Assembly (NCBI GenBank): GCA_019279435.1 | Contig: JAAALK010000283.1 | Span: forward strand, 7,378,001-7,442,000 | Reading direction: 5' to 3' | Length of the DNA: 64,000 nt | Origin: Zizania palustris | Taxonomy: Eukaryota; Streptophyta; Magnoliopsida; Poales; Poaceae | Part shown: positions 48,098-59,206 of the stretch, in pieces | Layout of the letters: each line of letters starts with the position of its first letter | How positions within the stretch are numbered: the first letter of the stretch is position 1 | Translations under genes and position numbers: made by a program | Notes under the pieces: generated by a model | What the model was told of the DNA's origin: nothing | What the model saw: the letters and a program-made list of their open reading frames with translations, nothing else | Databases searched by the model: none

Positions 48098-48943
48098 TCA
48101 CCGATAATATCCTGCCAAACCAAGAAAACTCCGTATCTCTGATACGTTGGTGGGTGGCAGCCAATCAGTAACTGCTTCCACGGTGGTAGGATCTACGGCG
48201 ATACCTTGTGCGGAGATGATATGTCCAAGGAATTTTACTTCCGCCATCCAAAATTTGCACTTGCTGTACTTGACGTATAATTGATGTTCCCTTAGTTTTC
48301 CTAAGGTCAATCGGATGTGAGTCTCATGCTCCTCTTTGTCCTTGGAATAGATGAGGATGTCATCTATAAATACCACAATAAACTTGTCCAAATATTCCAT
48401 AACTACCTTATTCATCATGTTCATGAAGAAAGTCGGGGCATTGGTCAATCCAAAGGACATGACGGTGCACTCATAGAGTCCATAACGAGAGGTAAAAGCC
48501 GTCTTGGGTATGTCCTCTTCTCGAATCCTTAGCTGATGATAACCAGACCGCAGGTCGATCTTGGAAAATATCGTGGCTCCTTTCAGCTGGTCAAATAGAT
48601 CATCGATCCTGCGTAAAGGATACTTATTCTTGATGGTCACCTCATTCAAGGCTCGATAATCTACGCACATACGCTTAGCCTTGTCCTCCTTCTTCTCAAT
48701 GAAGATGACGGAGGCTCCCCACGGGGATGTGCTAGGTCTGATGTAACCTTTCTTCTCAAGATCCTCTAGTTGTTGCTTCATCTCAGCTTGCCAATTGGCG
48801 GCCATTCGATATGGTCGCTTGTAGATGGGAATGGTTCCGGGTACTAGATCAATCCGGAACTCGATGTCCCTTTTGGGTGGCATCCCTGGTAAATCCTCCG
48901 GAAATACGTCCGGGTACTCGTAGACCACTGATATCTCTTCCAA
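48098..48943 (-). pseudogene. pol: Reverse transcriptase of E (Tekay type)
   Basis: This 281-codon segment shows YPDVFPEDLPGMPPKRDIEF, YIRPSTSPWGA, RMCVDYRALNEVTIKNKYPL, FSKIDLRSGYHQLRI, catalytic FIDDILIYSKD and IRSFLGLAGYYR. These are the signature words of plant Tekay/Del chromovirus RT. The catalytic site is intact, but the flanking frames are lost. Confidence 0.92.
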
Positions 48944-49156
48944 GGTAATCTAGTGTAGACGAGGTATTCCGGATTTCTGACTTGGCATCTGGAACATGAC
49001 AACAGTCCCCTCTTCACTGGTCACCGTTACTTGCCTCCAGACACATCTTATCACACCTTGGTGTTTGTTGAGCCAATCCATTCCTAGAATTAGATCCAAA
49101 TCTTGGCATTCTATTAGGATGGGGTCGGCCCAGAATATTGTGCCTTGGATATCTAC

Positions 49157-49771
49157 TCATACCCTTGGACTATAAGATTGGGCTTGGGTTTGTTTGCCAG
49201 GGGTGGCTATTAGTACTGGTCTTGCTAATTCGCATTTGTTCAGATTATACTTCTCCACAAAAGTTGTTGAAATAAAGGAGTGCGTGGCTCCAATATCAAA
49301 TAATACCACTGCAGGGGTCGAATGTACTGTGAACTTACCAATGACGATCTCAGGTGCGGCCTGAGCTTCCTCGGCGGAGACATGGTTGACGCGGGCACGG
49401 ACGGCAGGGTTGGCCGCAACTCCTTGCGTACGCTTGGGGTGGGGGCATTGGTGGGAATAATGCCCTTTCAGGCAAAAGTTGAAGCATATCACGGGCTTGC
49501 CGTGCTTGTCGCACAGAACCTCTGCTTTCTTGGTAGGGGCAGTTGGAGCGGCCGGTGCGGCGGGAGTGGGGCGAGGATGTCCGGCTCCGACGTTGGCGGA
49601 GGGTGGCATGGGATAGTACACTAGGCGCAGATGATATTGGGGCGCTGGTGGGGGAGGTGCAAATCGGGGCCTCTTCGCCATTCCTTGGTTCTGGCGGAAG
49701 GCGATCATCCTCTTCTTCTTTAGGTCGACCTTGTTCTGCTCGGTCTCCTGAATGATTGCCATGTTCACCAA
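49157..49771 (-). pseudogene. Zinc knuckle and protease of E
   Basis: A Pro/Ala-rich stretch leads to a knuckle reading CFNFCLKGHYSHQC, whose spacing (CX3CX3HX4C) departs from CX2CX4HX4C. The protease loop reads VLFDIGATHSFIS, with Ile in place of the Ser/Thr after the catalytic Asp. It ends at a stop near 49157. Both active features are altered, in line with a decayed copy. Confidence 0.82.
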
Positions 49772-49845
49772 TTTTGGAAGTTGGCGTAGTCTCCAGAGAC
49801 CAGCTGAAGGGAATGCTCGTTCTTCAGCCCCCGGAGAAACTTGGA

Positions 49846-50517
49846 CTACCAGGTATCAGTACGAACTTCCTCCAGCGCATACTGGGCCAGTTGGTTGAAC
49901 TCGTGCAAATATTCGGTCACGGACCTGCTTCCTTGTTGCAGATCCCTGAACTCCTGCTGCTTCTGGGCGATGATGCCATCGGGGACGTGGGCCGCGTGGA
50001 AAGGGGCGGAGAACTCCGCCCAAGTGTGGACGTGTCCCTCAGGCAGAGTCTCGCGCAGGTTATCCCACCATTCTGCGGCGGGTCCCTGGATTTGCTGGTT
50101 AGCAAATGCTACCCTCTCCTGCTTAGTGCAAGTCAGGAGATCCAACTTCTTCCCTATCATCCTCAGCCAGTCACCAGCCTCTATGGGGTTGGTGGTGCTG
50201 GAGAATGTGGGAGGGTGGACTCGGAGAAACTTCGAGAGCTATGAGGCAGGTGCTGGAGCGGGGGTGGCGGGGCGAGGAATCTTGGGCTGCTGTTGGTGAA
50301 GACAGAAAAATTAAGCCTGTTGCTCTTGCATTTGATTCTGCTGTTGTTGCATCTGGTTCAATAGCGTGGATATTAACTGGTTCTGGTTGGCCATCATCTC
50401 GGCCAATGTGGGGTGGTTGGCGACTGGGGCTTGCCTCTGTCTAGTTGATCCCCATTGGGGCAAGTTGCCGTTGTCCCCTCCATTTTTGGGAGCATCAGAT
50501 CCCTGAGTGTTAGTCAC
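49846..50517 (-). pseudogene. gag: Gag of E
   Basis: The start ATG at 50517 begins MTNTQGSDAPKNGG, followed by a Gln-rich stretch (MQQQQNQMQEQQ). A stop near 50311 follows, then in the same phase SKFLRVHPPTFS and the Retrotrans_gag core: KLDLLTCTKQERVAFANQQI, AAEWWDNLRETL, EFRDLQQGSRSVTEYLHEFN. It ends in a stop at 49846 and continues as SKFLRGLKNEHSLQLV towards the knuckle. Confidence 0.88.
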
Positions 50518-50703
50518 CCTGAAGTTTCCAAAACAAACAATAATCTCTTAGGGGAAATGAGGCGAAGTTTTATTTCAAAATGTGTTATCCTTATGATTAC
50601 ATATAAGTCTTTTATTTAATCTTCACCCATGCCTTATGTTTGACATGAGTGGCAATACAATCCAAAACAATAAAAAGGAAACAATCAACCGTAAAAACTA
50701 CGT

Positions 50704-51495
50704 CTAAGGCAGCTCGGGGGATGACTCGATCACGGGCTTGGCGGAGATGGTCATGGTGGTGGAGCTGGATGGTCCAGCGGGAGGTGCACTGCGGGAAATC
50801 CTCTTGGGCCTGACTGTGGGAGTCGGGAGTGATTTCCGCTTGTGGGGTGGAAGGGGAGCGACCTCCTCTAGGTCCTTCTGCAACTCCTTGATCTGCTGGC
50901 GAAGCTGTGCGGTGCCGACGACACTCTGACATAGGAGATCATTCTGGCACCTCAACTCCTCAGCCTCAGCAGTCAACCGGTGCCCCTGCTGGACACGGCG
51001 GTGAATTTCTCCGTTCTGGCAGTTTAGATCATCTGAAGAGTGATGATAGAAGTCAATCGTGTCACCCTGTCCGTTGGCATCCTGCAGGGCCTCATAGTGG
51101 AGCTCGTCCATCGCCTCCAAAAGTCGTATAGTGTGCCCAACGATGGAGTGGTGCTGGAAGAGTGTGCTGACGTTGACACTGTGTGGACTCCCTGGAGTGC
51201 GTAGGGACATGAAGTGATAGTCCGTGTCGTAGAGTTGGCTCTCGTAGATAACTCGGAGCTCGGTGAGGGCCTGAAGGGCGATGTGCTGACTGGCAACAAG
51301 AAAGGTGGGTCCTCTGGCTCGGTAAGTGTGGGTTGTCTACGTGGAGGGCTAGATGATGATGGTGACCTCGCAGTAGCTCTCGTCCTCGTCGGGGAAGACT
51401 CCGTGAAACATTGGCTCGTGCTCGAACCCGAGGAAACTGACGAGCATGCGAAGCTCGCGGATGAATCTAGCCTCGTCGCGAAGAGTCCCACTCAT
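50704..51495 (-). pseudogene. Extra ORF between PBS and gag in E ('ORF0'-like)
   Basis: This 264-codon frame starts ATG at 51495 (MSGTLRDEARFIRELRMLVS), 137 nt from the PBS and ending about 190 nt before the gag start. Two TAG codons lie in frame (51349-51351 and 51337-51339). The rest is open from about 51336 to 50704. The centre (LRCQNDLLCQ, LRQQIKELQKDLEEV) has heptad character and the C-terminus is basic and Ser/Pro-rich (KRKSLPTPTVRPKRISRSAP). It has no resemblance to gag or pol. From memory, rice gypsy elements of this type have been described with an ORF upstream of gag; function unknown. Confidence 0.7.
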
Positions 51496-51631
51496 GGTAT
51501 GGACCGGCATCTACAAAAGAGAGAAATTTTTTGTGAAACTCCAGAAGATGAGAGGGTAAGTAATTTTGTAAGAAAATATGGTTATTATAAGTCCTAGGGT
51601 CAGGTCTATTTGGCTTCCTACAGTCAAGTCG

Positions 51632-51643
51632 GCTCTGATACCA
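51632..51643 (-). other. Primer binding site of E
   Basis: TGGTATCAGAGC on the element strand, three bases inside the 5' LTR, matching initiator tRNA-Met. Confidence 0.95.
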
Positions 51644-51646
51644 TCT

Positions 51647-54600
51647 TGTAATGCCCAGATTTAATAAATCCGGACCTTTATTGAAATTCCATAGAAAATC
51701 AATAAACCAAGATGTTCATCACACGACCACGTACAATACGACAAGCATTCACGGTTCGTAGACCGTATTAGTACAAAAGTGAATAATGTGAAGAGAAACT
51801 AATAAAACAAGGGTCCTAGATGAACGCCTCCTTCCAGTCTCGCCTTGACTGGGTCGCTACTCGAGACCTTCATCCTCCTCGTAGTAGACGGGCTCTGGTG
51901 GTGTAAGTCAACGGGGGTGAGTACAATCGTACTTAGCAAGCCACCAGATGCAAATATAATGCAGAGTAATAACAAGGAAGGTAGTGGCTAATTTTGCGAA
52001 AAAGCATATTTGTAAAGCAATTAAATGTGATCAAGTTATTAGTACATAAATGTAAACATGTGTATGCATCATCATCTTCTAACTCGAGGGGTACAGTCAG
52101 CCCACCCTCGCTCAACAGTCCTTACATGCCATGAATAACTCAACCATTCAAACAATTGTAAACTAAATGCGAGAAGTCACACAACCCGCCCTTGACCGTG
52201 GGCTCAGCTTATCGAAAAGATTAAATACTCTGATCAGAGGTGTACCACTGTACCCACAAGGCACACACTCATCACTTACACCAAAGTGTAACGAGATGAC
52301 CCATACCATGGGAACTCGTGCCAAAACCTTCCATATGGTCCGCCTCGACCCGACAGCACCCTCTTATGGGTTTCTTATGGTGCCCCGATGCGTCGAGCCA
52401 ACACCATACCCCCCTTGAGCCACGTCGGTACAAGTCACCCCCAGGTTGCCCCTTGCCCCCTCCACTATGGTGCATCGAGTCGGATTGTTCCATACTTCCA
52501 GTTAGGACTTACCCATTAGACTTGTGGTTAGTACGGAAGTGCTTTGCAACAGATCCCACTGACCGGTCCTTATAGTGCCCCGGGTGCGACCAACCAATGT
52601 CCTAGCTTGCACCCAGAACCCACCATACTTATAACATAGCCAACTCCAACAGATTCCGGAGACGAGAATAACGGGGAAATACATATAGTGGAATCCATCT
52701 ATCTACGACTCATTCTTTTATCCTATAGCAGTTGTGTCGGTACATTGGACACTAGCTAATATAATATTTGTGGAGTGACAAGGAGTGTAGGCTCAATAAG
52801 CATGGCTTGGGTTTGCACACAAGGACGGGGATCTAATAAATATAATGTAGGCTCATATAAGCATGGCTCAATAGCAGTTTGACTAATGCAATATTATCCT
52901 ATGAGTTATAGTGATAATTTATTAAAACATGGGCTCAATGATGATCAAAATGGGTGTTGTGACTTGCCTTGCTCAGCAAATGGTGAAGATGGAACCTCGG
53001 GGTAAAACTCCGGCTCCTCGACGAACTCGTAGTCTTCTTGATACGGAAAAAGTAAACATAACATTTAATAAACAATCAAAACATCACAAGTCATAAGCAT
53101 ACAAGTATTATGGGTTTTAACATGTGAAATAAAGCTTTATTATTCTGAAGTTATGTTGAAAAACATTAAAGATCAGATTTTAAGGTTTTTCCTAATTTAT
53201 TTTATGAATTAACAATTTATCCCTAAGGGGTTTTAAATTACTTATTTAATAAGAATATTTAGTTCCAAAATAGCATACTGTTTTTATGGCATAAACCTGT
53301 AGAGAATAAAATGCTGAGTTTAACAAAATTTGAATGGTGAATTTTGGAGTCAAAATGAGAAAGTTATGAATTTTTAAAGTTTAAACAATTTTCTGGATTT
53401 TTATTTAAACAGAAAACAGTCCCTGGTCCACGGTGAACCAGGTTCACCGTGAACACGTGATTGTGCGCGTGGACCTGATCGATCTGGACCGTTGGATTTG
53501 GATCCAGCGGCCAGTTGCGAGGCGGGAGGGTTAAATGAATTTGGACGGCTGTGATTAAAACGTGCGAAAGGGTATAACATGGACTCACGAGATTGAGTCA
53601 TGGTTTTAAAGAGCGATCAACGGCCCAGATGGCCATGTACCCCTTTGACCGGATCAAGGATGGAGATTAAATCCCGTAGGGATTTAATCAGAGCGCTCCG
53701 ATCGCGATCGTGTTGCTACGATTAAATCCGGCACGGGACGCGCTAAGGGGCTCGTACCCCCCTTCGTCTCCGACTCCGGCGGGCTCTAGTGCGGCGGCGA
53801 CGGCGATGGCGAGGGGGCTAGGCCCTAGCTCTTGGCGTAAACGGAAAGAGGGGAGTGAGGGGAGTGCGATGGTACCGGAGATGGCGACGGTGGATGACTG
53901 ACGGCGACCGGTGACGAGGGTAGACGGCGAAGGCCCTTCGGGTGCTCGACGACGACGACGATCCGGTGGCGCCCACGGCCAATGGAGTAGATGCCGAGGA
54001 TGGGTGGGCTCCGACGGTCACGACGGTGGCGGCGGTGTGGATGGAGGAGGCCCAAGGTTTCGGCAAGCGGCGGCCGGAGGTGAAGCAGGGGAGGAACTCG
54101 AAAAAGCGGCAGCGACGCTCTGGAGTGCTCTGGCTAGGGCTTTAGCGGTGGGCGGAGTGCGGTGAGCCGAGGGGGTCTTTATAGGGTCGTCGGCAGCGAT
54201 TAAACGGAAGGAAACCGAGGGTTTCCTTCTCTCTCTGGTGAGGGTTTCCAAATCCCAGCCAAGCTTCCTTAAGCGTGAAACCGCGTCGGCAATAGATGGA
54301 AATGGATCGCCGGTGCTAGGGGGAAAGGAATCCGGGCACGGATTGATGAATAAGGGCAGCTGGCGGCGAGAAAAAGGAAGGGGATCGTCGGGAAAGGAAA
54401 GGGGAGAGGGGGGTTCCATCGGGGACAATGGATCTGACAGGTGGCCTCACCTGTCGGCGGGTGAGTGAAAAAGGAAGGGCTGACAGGCGGGCCCCGGCGA
54501 CCAGAGAGATGGAGGCGGGGTGCGAGTGGCTGACACATGGGGCCGAGGCGGGGCGCGGGCGGGTGAGAGAGGAGGGAGGTTGGCGCTGACACCTGGGTCC

Positions 54601-54943
54601 CACTTGGCAGTGACACGGGCGCTCGGTTGAGCCGGGCTGAGGCAGATTGATGGTTTGCGGCCCACTGGGATTTAAAAAGCTTTTCTGAATTAATTTAATT
54701 CCATTAATTCATTTATTTATTTAAGAGTTGAATCACTATTGATAAAAATTTGTAAAAATTCCTAAAATTATATCTTGGCCTCAAGATTCTATCATAAATT
54801 TTCCAATTTGAAATTTTAAGTTTTCCCCCTTGTTTGGCATTAATAGGGCTCTTTTAGGGTTTTCTTTAATTAAATAATTCCTTTAATTCCCTGAAAAATG
54901 TATTTCCTTTATTTTATTTATTTTTAAATCTTGGGATGTTACA
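51647..54943 (-). repeat. 5' LTR of E
   Basis: 3297 bp, TGTAATGCCC...GATGTTACA. It contains the empty target site of F (ACTCACGAGATT, near 53584) and a TATA-like box at 54176-54186 (- strand). GC-rich transcribed sequence reads as spurious ORFs between 53700 and 54670. It is the uninterrupted counterpart of 35219-37140 plus 44648-45998. Confidence 0.92.
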
Positions 54944-54948
54944 TTACT
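54944..54948. repeat. Target site duplication of element E, right
   Basis: TTACT, identical to 35214-35218. Confidence 0.92.
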
Positions 54949-56932
54949 GCAAACAGTGCCTTCTCAATTTGAAACAATTATAGTGAACAGAAATCAGAAG
55001 TTTTATACACAGCTGCTGCAACTTCAAAGAATGTTTCAATGTATAACTGATTCAAACTGAATGTCACACAACAAGTACTAAAGAGCTGACTCAAATTTCA
55101 GTTGAACAACTAAACCACAGTAAATTCCTTGAACATGAACAGTGAGAACACAAGTTGTGAATCAATCTTCAGAGATCAGCAAATACAAATTCAGAACTAT
55201 ACTATTGTCATCAATTTAGAACCTGACACAAATTGGATGAAGAATAGTGTAATTTTTCAAAACAGTTTCAGATTGAGATAATTCAGAACTGCTTCAATTT
55301 AGTGATATTCAACACTAATTCAACCTTAACTACAACATATAACTATCCAAAAACAAATCATGAAGGATGAAGCTAAACACTAATCAGACTAAGACTATTA
55401 GTACATGAGGAAAACTGGAATTGCAGAAACCTGGTAAAACTCAACAGTTCAAACAATAAACCTATTCAGAACCACAAACTGGGAGTAAACTCTAAACAGA
55501 TTGAAAAATATGACTATCAAGACTTCAGGTTAGATTTGACAAGAACAAAACATATTAGAGTAAAGAGATCAAACCACAACAGATACAGCAGATCAGTTAC
55601 TCATGTGATCCAAAATACAGAACACTAAACAGGATCAAAAATTTCAGAGATAACACAACCACTTCAGAAACTAAAAGTTATCTTCACAAAAGACTTTGAA
55701 TAGATCATTTGATAACAATAGAATCAGAATGAGCAATATATTTGATAAGATTCTCAATACAATACTTTAGATCAGAGTAATCAAAAACAGCCCGCGTTTT
55801 AGAATCTTACCGGAGGAAGAACCATTAGCCTCTTTATAATTTCAGAAGAATATTCTTGAGCTGATGATATCTTGTCCACAGATGATTCCTTGAATGATTA
55901 CTTGAAGAGGACACCGTTGATCTAACGCTCAGGTCAGACCAAGAAAACAGACCCCAGATCAAATAGAAAAAGCAGCATAGTTTGATTGTTCTTGGCGGTG
56001 GAACAAAACAACAGCCAAATCCTCTGATCGTGAATAGTATTTTCGGATCATTAATAGTAATCAGAGAAGACTAAACAGCAAACAAATAGCAAAAGCACAG
56101 GTTAGAAGGGATGAAGAGCAAATTTCAGTATAGAATAAACTCAGAATAATCAAAGCTCTCAGCTCTTGTGGTTTTCTGATTGTTTCTCTCAAAAAGGGCA
56201 GCCAACTCTTTAGGTGTAAGGCCCATTATATAGCCATACCCTAAGAGCTAACTTTACACAATAGTCCACCTAATTTTCAGAATTAAACATGAGGACAAGA
56301 CACAATTTCAGAAATAGTAAACCTAAAAATTACTCTCCTACTTGAGTCAAAAAGAAATACAAACTTGATACAACCTTTTAATATATTTTCAGAACTTGAT
56401 AATTCTAAAAATATACCAAAAGATTACATTTTTATACTGAATTACTAAAATAAAACTAACTTCCTATTTATTGTATTTGAAACAAATAGTGATTCGACGG
56501 TTTTCAGCAAAAACCGCTAAAGCAACCCTTGATCGTCGATGACCGTCGTCAGCCCGCGAACTCGACCACCAGCAAGTCTCTCCCGCTCTCGATCCCTCGA
56601 GCTACCTTGTCACTTGAACTGGCTTCCCTTTCGCTGACTCAATTGACGCTTCATCTTGATCAACCTTCAACTCACGTCTTTTCCGATCTCCACGCATACA
56701 TCTGAGTCCACTCTCGACTTCGACTAACACCCTTGACCATCTGGCATTAAACTCCCCATCTAAACCTAATCTCATGCCATCGATAGTTGACGAGTATGTC
56801 CCGCCTGCACACACGAGACAAACACAGACACACACACATATCCAAAACACCCAGACACAAACCCATGACATCACCCTGTCAATCACTCATCATTACCTTG
56901 AATCATAGTGACAAACTTCGCTATGTTCCTCA
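54949..56932 (-). repeat. LTR of copia element G, second part
   Basis: It continues the LTR begun at 34443 and ends ATGTTCCTCA at 56932, directly before the CTCCCCCTTGATGAG PPT block found also in A. A 240-bp piece from 55519 recurs at 63761-64000. A TATA-like word (GGCTATATAATGGG on the - strand) lies near 56220-56233. Confidence 0.75.
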
Positions 56933-57625
56933 ATCTCCCCCTTGATGAGTTCATTGGCAACTCAAGTTCAAAAGAAGTGTAAAACAAAAATTCAGCACAC
57001 AAGTGACCATGAAAGCTCTAAAGAGAGCAAAGAGAACAAAGCAGAAACATGTCACTTGACAAGAATGGATGTTAGAGCAAAACTACCAAAACTCCACCAA
57101 AAAGCTCATGAACTCTCCCCCTTTGGCAATGCAGACATCAAGATAGCCGCATGAGTTGAGAGAGTAAAATGACCATGCAATGCTTCCAGAATATGATTAA
57201 GTCCAATTACAATACAAACAATTCTTGTGCCTCACAAACTGTCCTAGCTAAATGGTATGATAAGCTTGAATTATACACAATCTAAATATTCGTATGAGCA
57301 AGCATTTTGAAGTTTAAGCAAATAAAATCATCACTACCCAGACTAGCATACTAGACATGGCAAGGTAAGAGATACAAAAGCTAGTCAAAAAAAACTCGAA
57401 AAGCACCTCCCACTACAAGGAGCTGCAGCAAACTTGATATGCGAGAAAATTAAACTTTTTATTTTTTTAATGCCATGGGTTATTTGCAAGTAAACCTTAC
57501 GCTAACCGATCAAGCCAAGCCTAGGATAAACCATCAGAAGCTTAAGGCATTGATCATGGTATACACTTCAATGTCCTAGTTCAAACCAAAGAGCAATGGT
57601 AAGCAGTCTAGAACAAAGTAGTGCG
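56923..57625 (-). repeat. 3' end block of G, copy 1 (703 bp)
   Basis: It starts in the last ten bases of the LTR (ATGTTCCTCA), includes the PPT and 3' non-coding sequence, and ends GTAGTGCG at 57625, after which it is joined to unrelated sequence. It pairs with copy 2 at 58089-58795 at about 95% by eye. A second PPT-like tract (CTCCCCCTTTGG) lies near 57113. Confidence 0.88.
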
Positions 57626-58088
57626 GTCAGATCATGTGATGATGATCACTGTGCCCTCCTTATGACCTCCCCTAGTCCTTTTATATGATAAGGACTGGGA
57701 AGTTAAAGAAATTAACCATAACATTGAAAGCATGCAGAAACAACTGCATAACTACAAGCATATCTGCCTTTAATTAGCGCTAATGATTGTCATTGATGCG
57801 CAGGCATTGATTGGAGGTAACCATTGGCGTTGATTGGAGATAACTATTGGGAAGATTTCCCTGGGCCGACTATTAGCATCTCAACACTCGGGCGCATCTG
57901 CTCTCGAGTGGGAGGCCTGGCGGTCGGTAAGTCCTTCATGTGCTAGTCTAGCCTGCGGTCGGCGATCCAAGATAAACCACTTGGTGGGGTAACATAGATC
58001 ATATCCCCGACAACAACTCCTAAGTTCTTTTCATCATGCGTCATGCTCAAAGCAGGTGGGAAGAGCTCTAAGTACCTTTGATATAGTC
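57626..58088. other. 463-bp spacer between the duplicated G blocks
   Basis: This unique sequence includes GTGATGATGATCACTG near its start, TTGATTGGAG twice (57807, 57829), CTCGGGCGCATCTGCTCTCGAG and ATCCCCGACAACAAC. It ends GATATAGTC before the second ATGTTCCTCA. It may be the U3 end of a second, related LTR, or an inserted fragment of another LTR. No ORF. Confidence 0.5.
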
Positions 58089-58795
58089 ATGTTCCTCAAT
58101 CTCCCCCTTGATGAGTGCATTGACAACTCAAGTTCAAAAGAAGTGTAAAACAAAAATTCAGCACACAAGTAACCATGAAAGCTCTAAAGAGAGCAAAGAG
58201 AGCAAAGCAGATACATGTCACTTGATAAGAATGGATGTTAGAGCAAAACTACCAAAACTCCTTCACCAAAAAGCTCATGAACTCTCCCCCTTTGGCAATG
58301 CAAACATCAAGATAGCCCCATGAGTTGAGAGAGTAAAATGACCATGCAATACTTCCAGAATATGATTAAGTCCAATTATAGTACAAACACTTCTTGTGCC
58401 TCACAAACTGTCCTAGGTAAACTGTATGACAAGCTTGAATTATACACAATCTAAATATTCGTATGCGCAAGCATTTTGAAGTTTAAGCAAACAAAAGCAT
58501 CACTACCCAGGCTAGCATACTAGACATGGCAAGGTAAGAGATACAAAAGCTAGTCAAAAACAAACTCGAAAAGCACATCCCACTACAAGGAGCTGCAACA
58601 AACTTCATATGCGAGAAAATTAAACTTTTTATTTTTTTAATGCCAGGGGTTATTTGCAAGTCAACCTTACGCTTACCGATCAAGCCAAGCCTAGGATAAA
58701 CCATCGGAAGCTTAAGGCATTGATCATGGTATACACTTCAATGTCCTAGTTCAAACCAAAGTGTAATGATAAACAGTCTAGAACAAAGTAGTGCG
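58089..58795 (-). repeat. 3' end block of G, copy 2 (707 bp)
   Basis: It has the same content as copy 1, but continues beyond GTAGTGCG with GACTACGCAAACCC and CCTGGATCTTTTC. The same order is seen in element A (near 4818-4845), so copy 2 is the one colinear with an intact element. Confidence 0.88.
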
Positions 58796-59206
58796 ACTAC
58801 GCAAACCCACCTGGATCTTTTCAATTTTATCACAACTTTAGCATTTTTATTTCATTTTCATCACTGTCATTTTTCATTTTTCATATTTTCATCATTTTTT
58901 ATTTTTTTAAGCATAACAAGATCAAGTTGCGTATGAGCATCCAAGTAAAAAGGACAAAGCTATCAAGTAAGAAATGAATAGCAAAAACACCCTAGCCTAT
59001 TCATGCTAGTTTCCAGACTTAGTAGTGACCATTTTCAAATTTTCACAAAGAAAAACCATGCTCAAGACATATAGATAGATGAGTTCATTCTAAGCATAAT
59101 CAAACAGTGAATACAAGACAAAATTGTAAAGTGCACACACAAGCATGTACATGTGAAAGCAATTAATCATATTTCAGAAGCATATGTAAAAGTACACAAC
59201 TCCTCC
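58796..59206 (-). other. 3' non-coding region of G
   Basis: AT-rich with runs of T (CATTTTTCATTTTTC near 58860). No ORF. It joins the duplicated block to the end of pol and corresponds to about 4820-5222 in A. Confidence 0.6.

Larger units (their letters stand above)
35219..54943 (-). mobile_element. Tekay-like chromovirus E (gypsy), containing nested F
   Basis: It has LTRs of about 3.3 kb: 35219-37140 plus 44648-45998 on the left, and 51647-54943 on the right. TSD TTACT is perfect. In element orientation it reads 5' LTR, iMet PBS, an extra ORF, gag, protease, RT, RNase H, integrase, chromodomain, PPT, 3' LTR. The RT (PEDLPGMPPKRDIEF, FIDDILIYSK) and C-terminal chromodomain fit the Tekay/Del branch of plant chromoviruses. 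Coding is broken by many stops and shifts. Removing F leaves about 12.2 kb. Confidence 0.92.

Noticed and set aside
54944..56932. Independent intergenic sequence after E
   Set aside because: It rejoins with 34443-35218 across the TTACT duplication and ends at a PPT, so it is the remainder of the G LTR.
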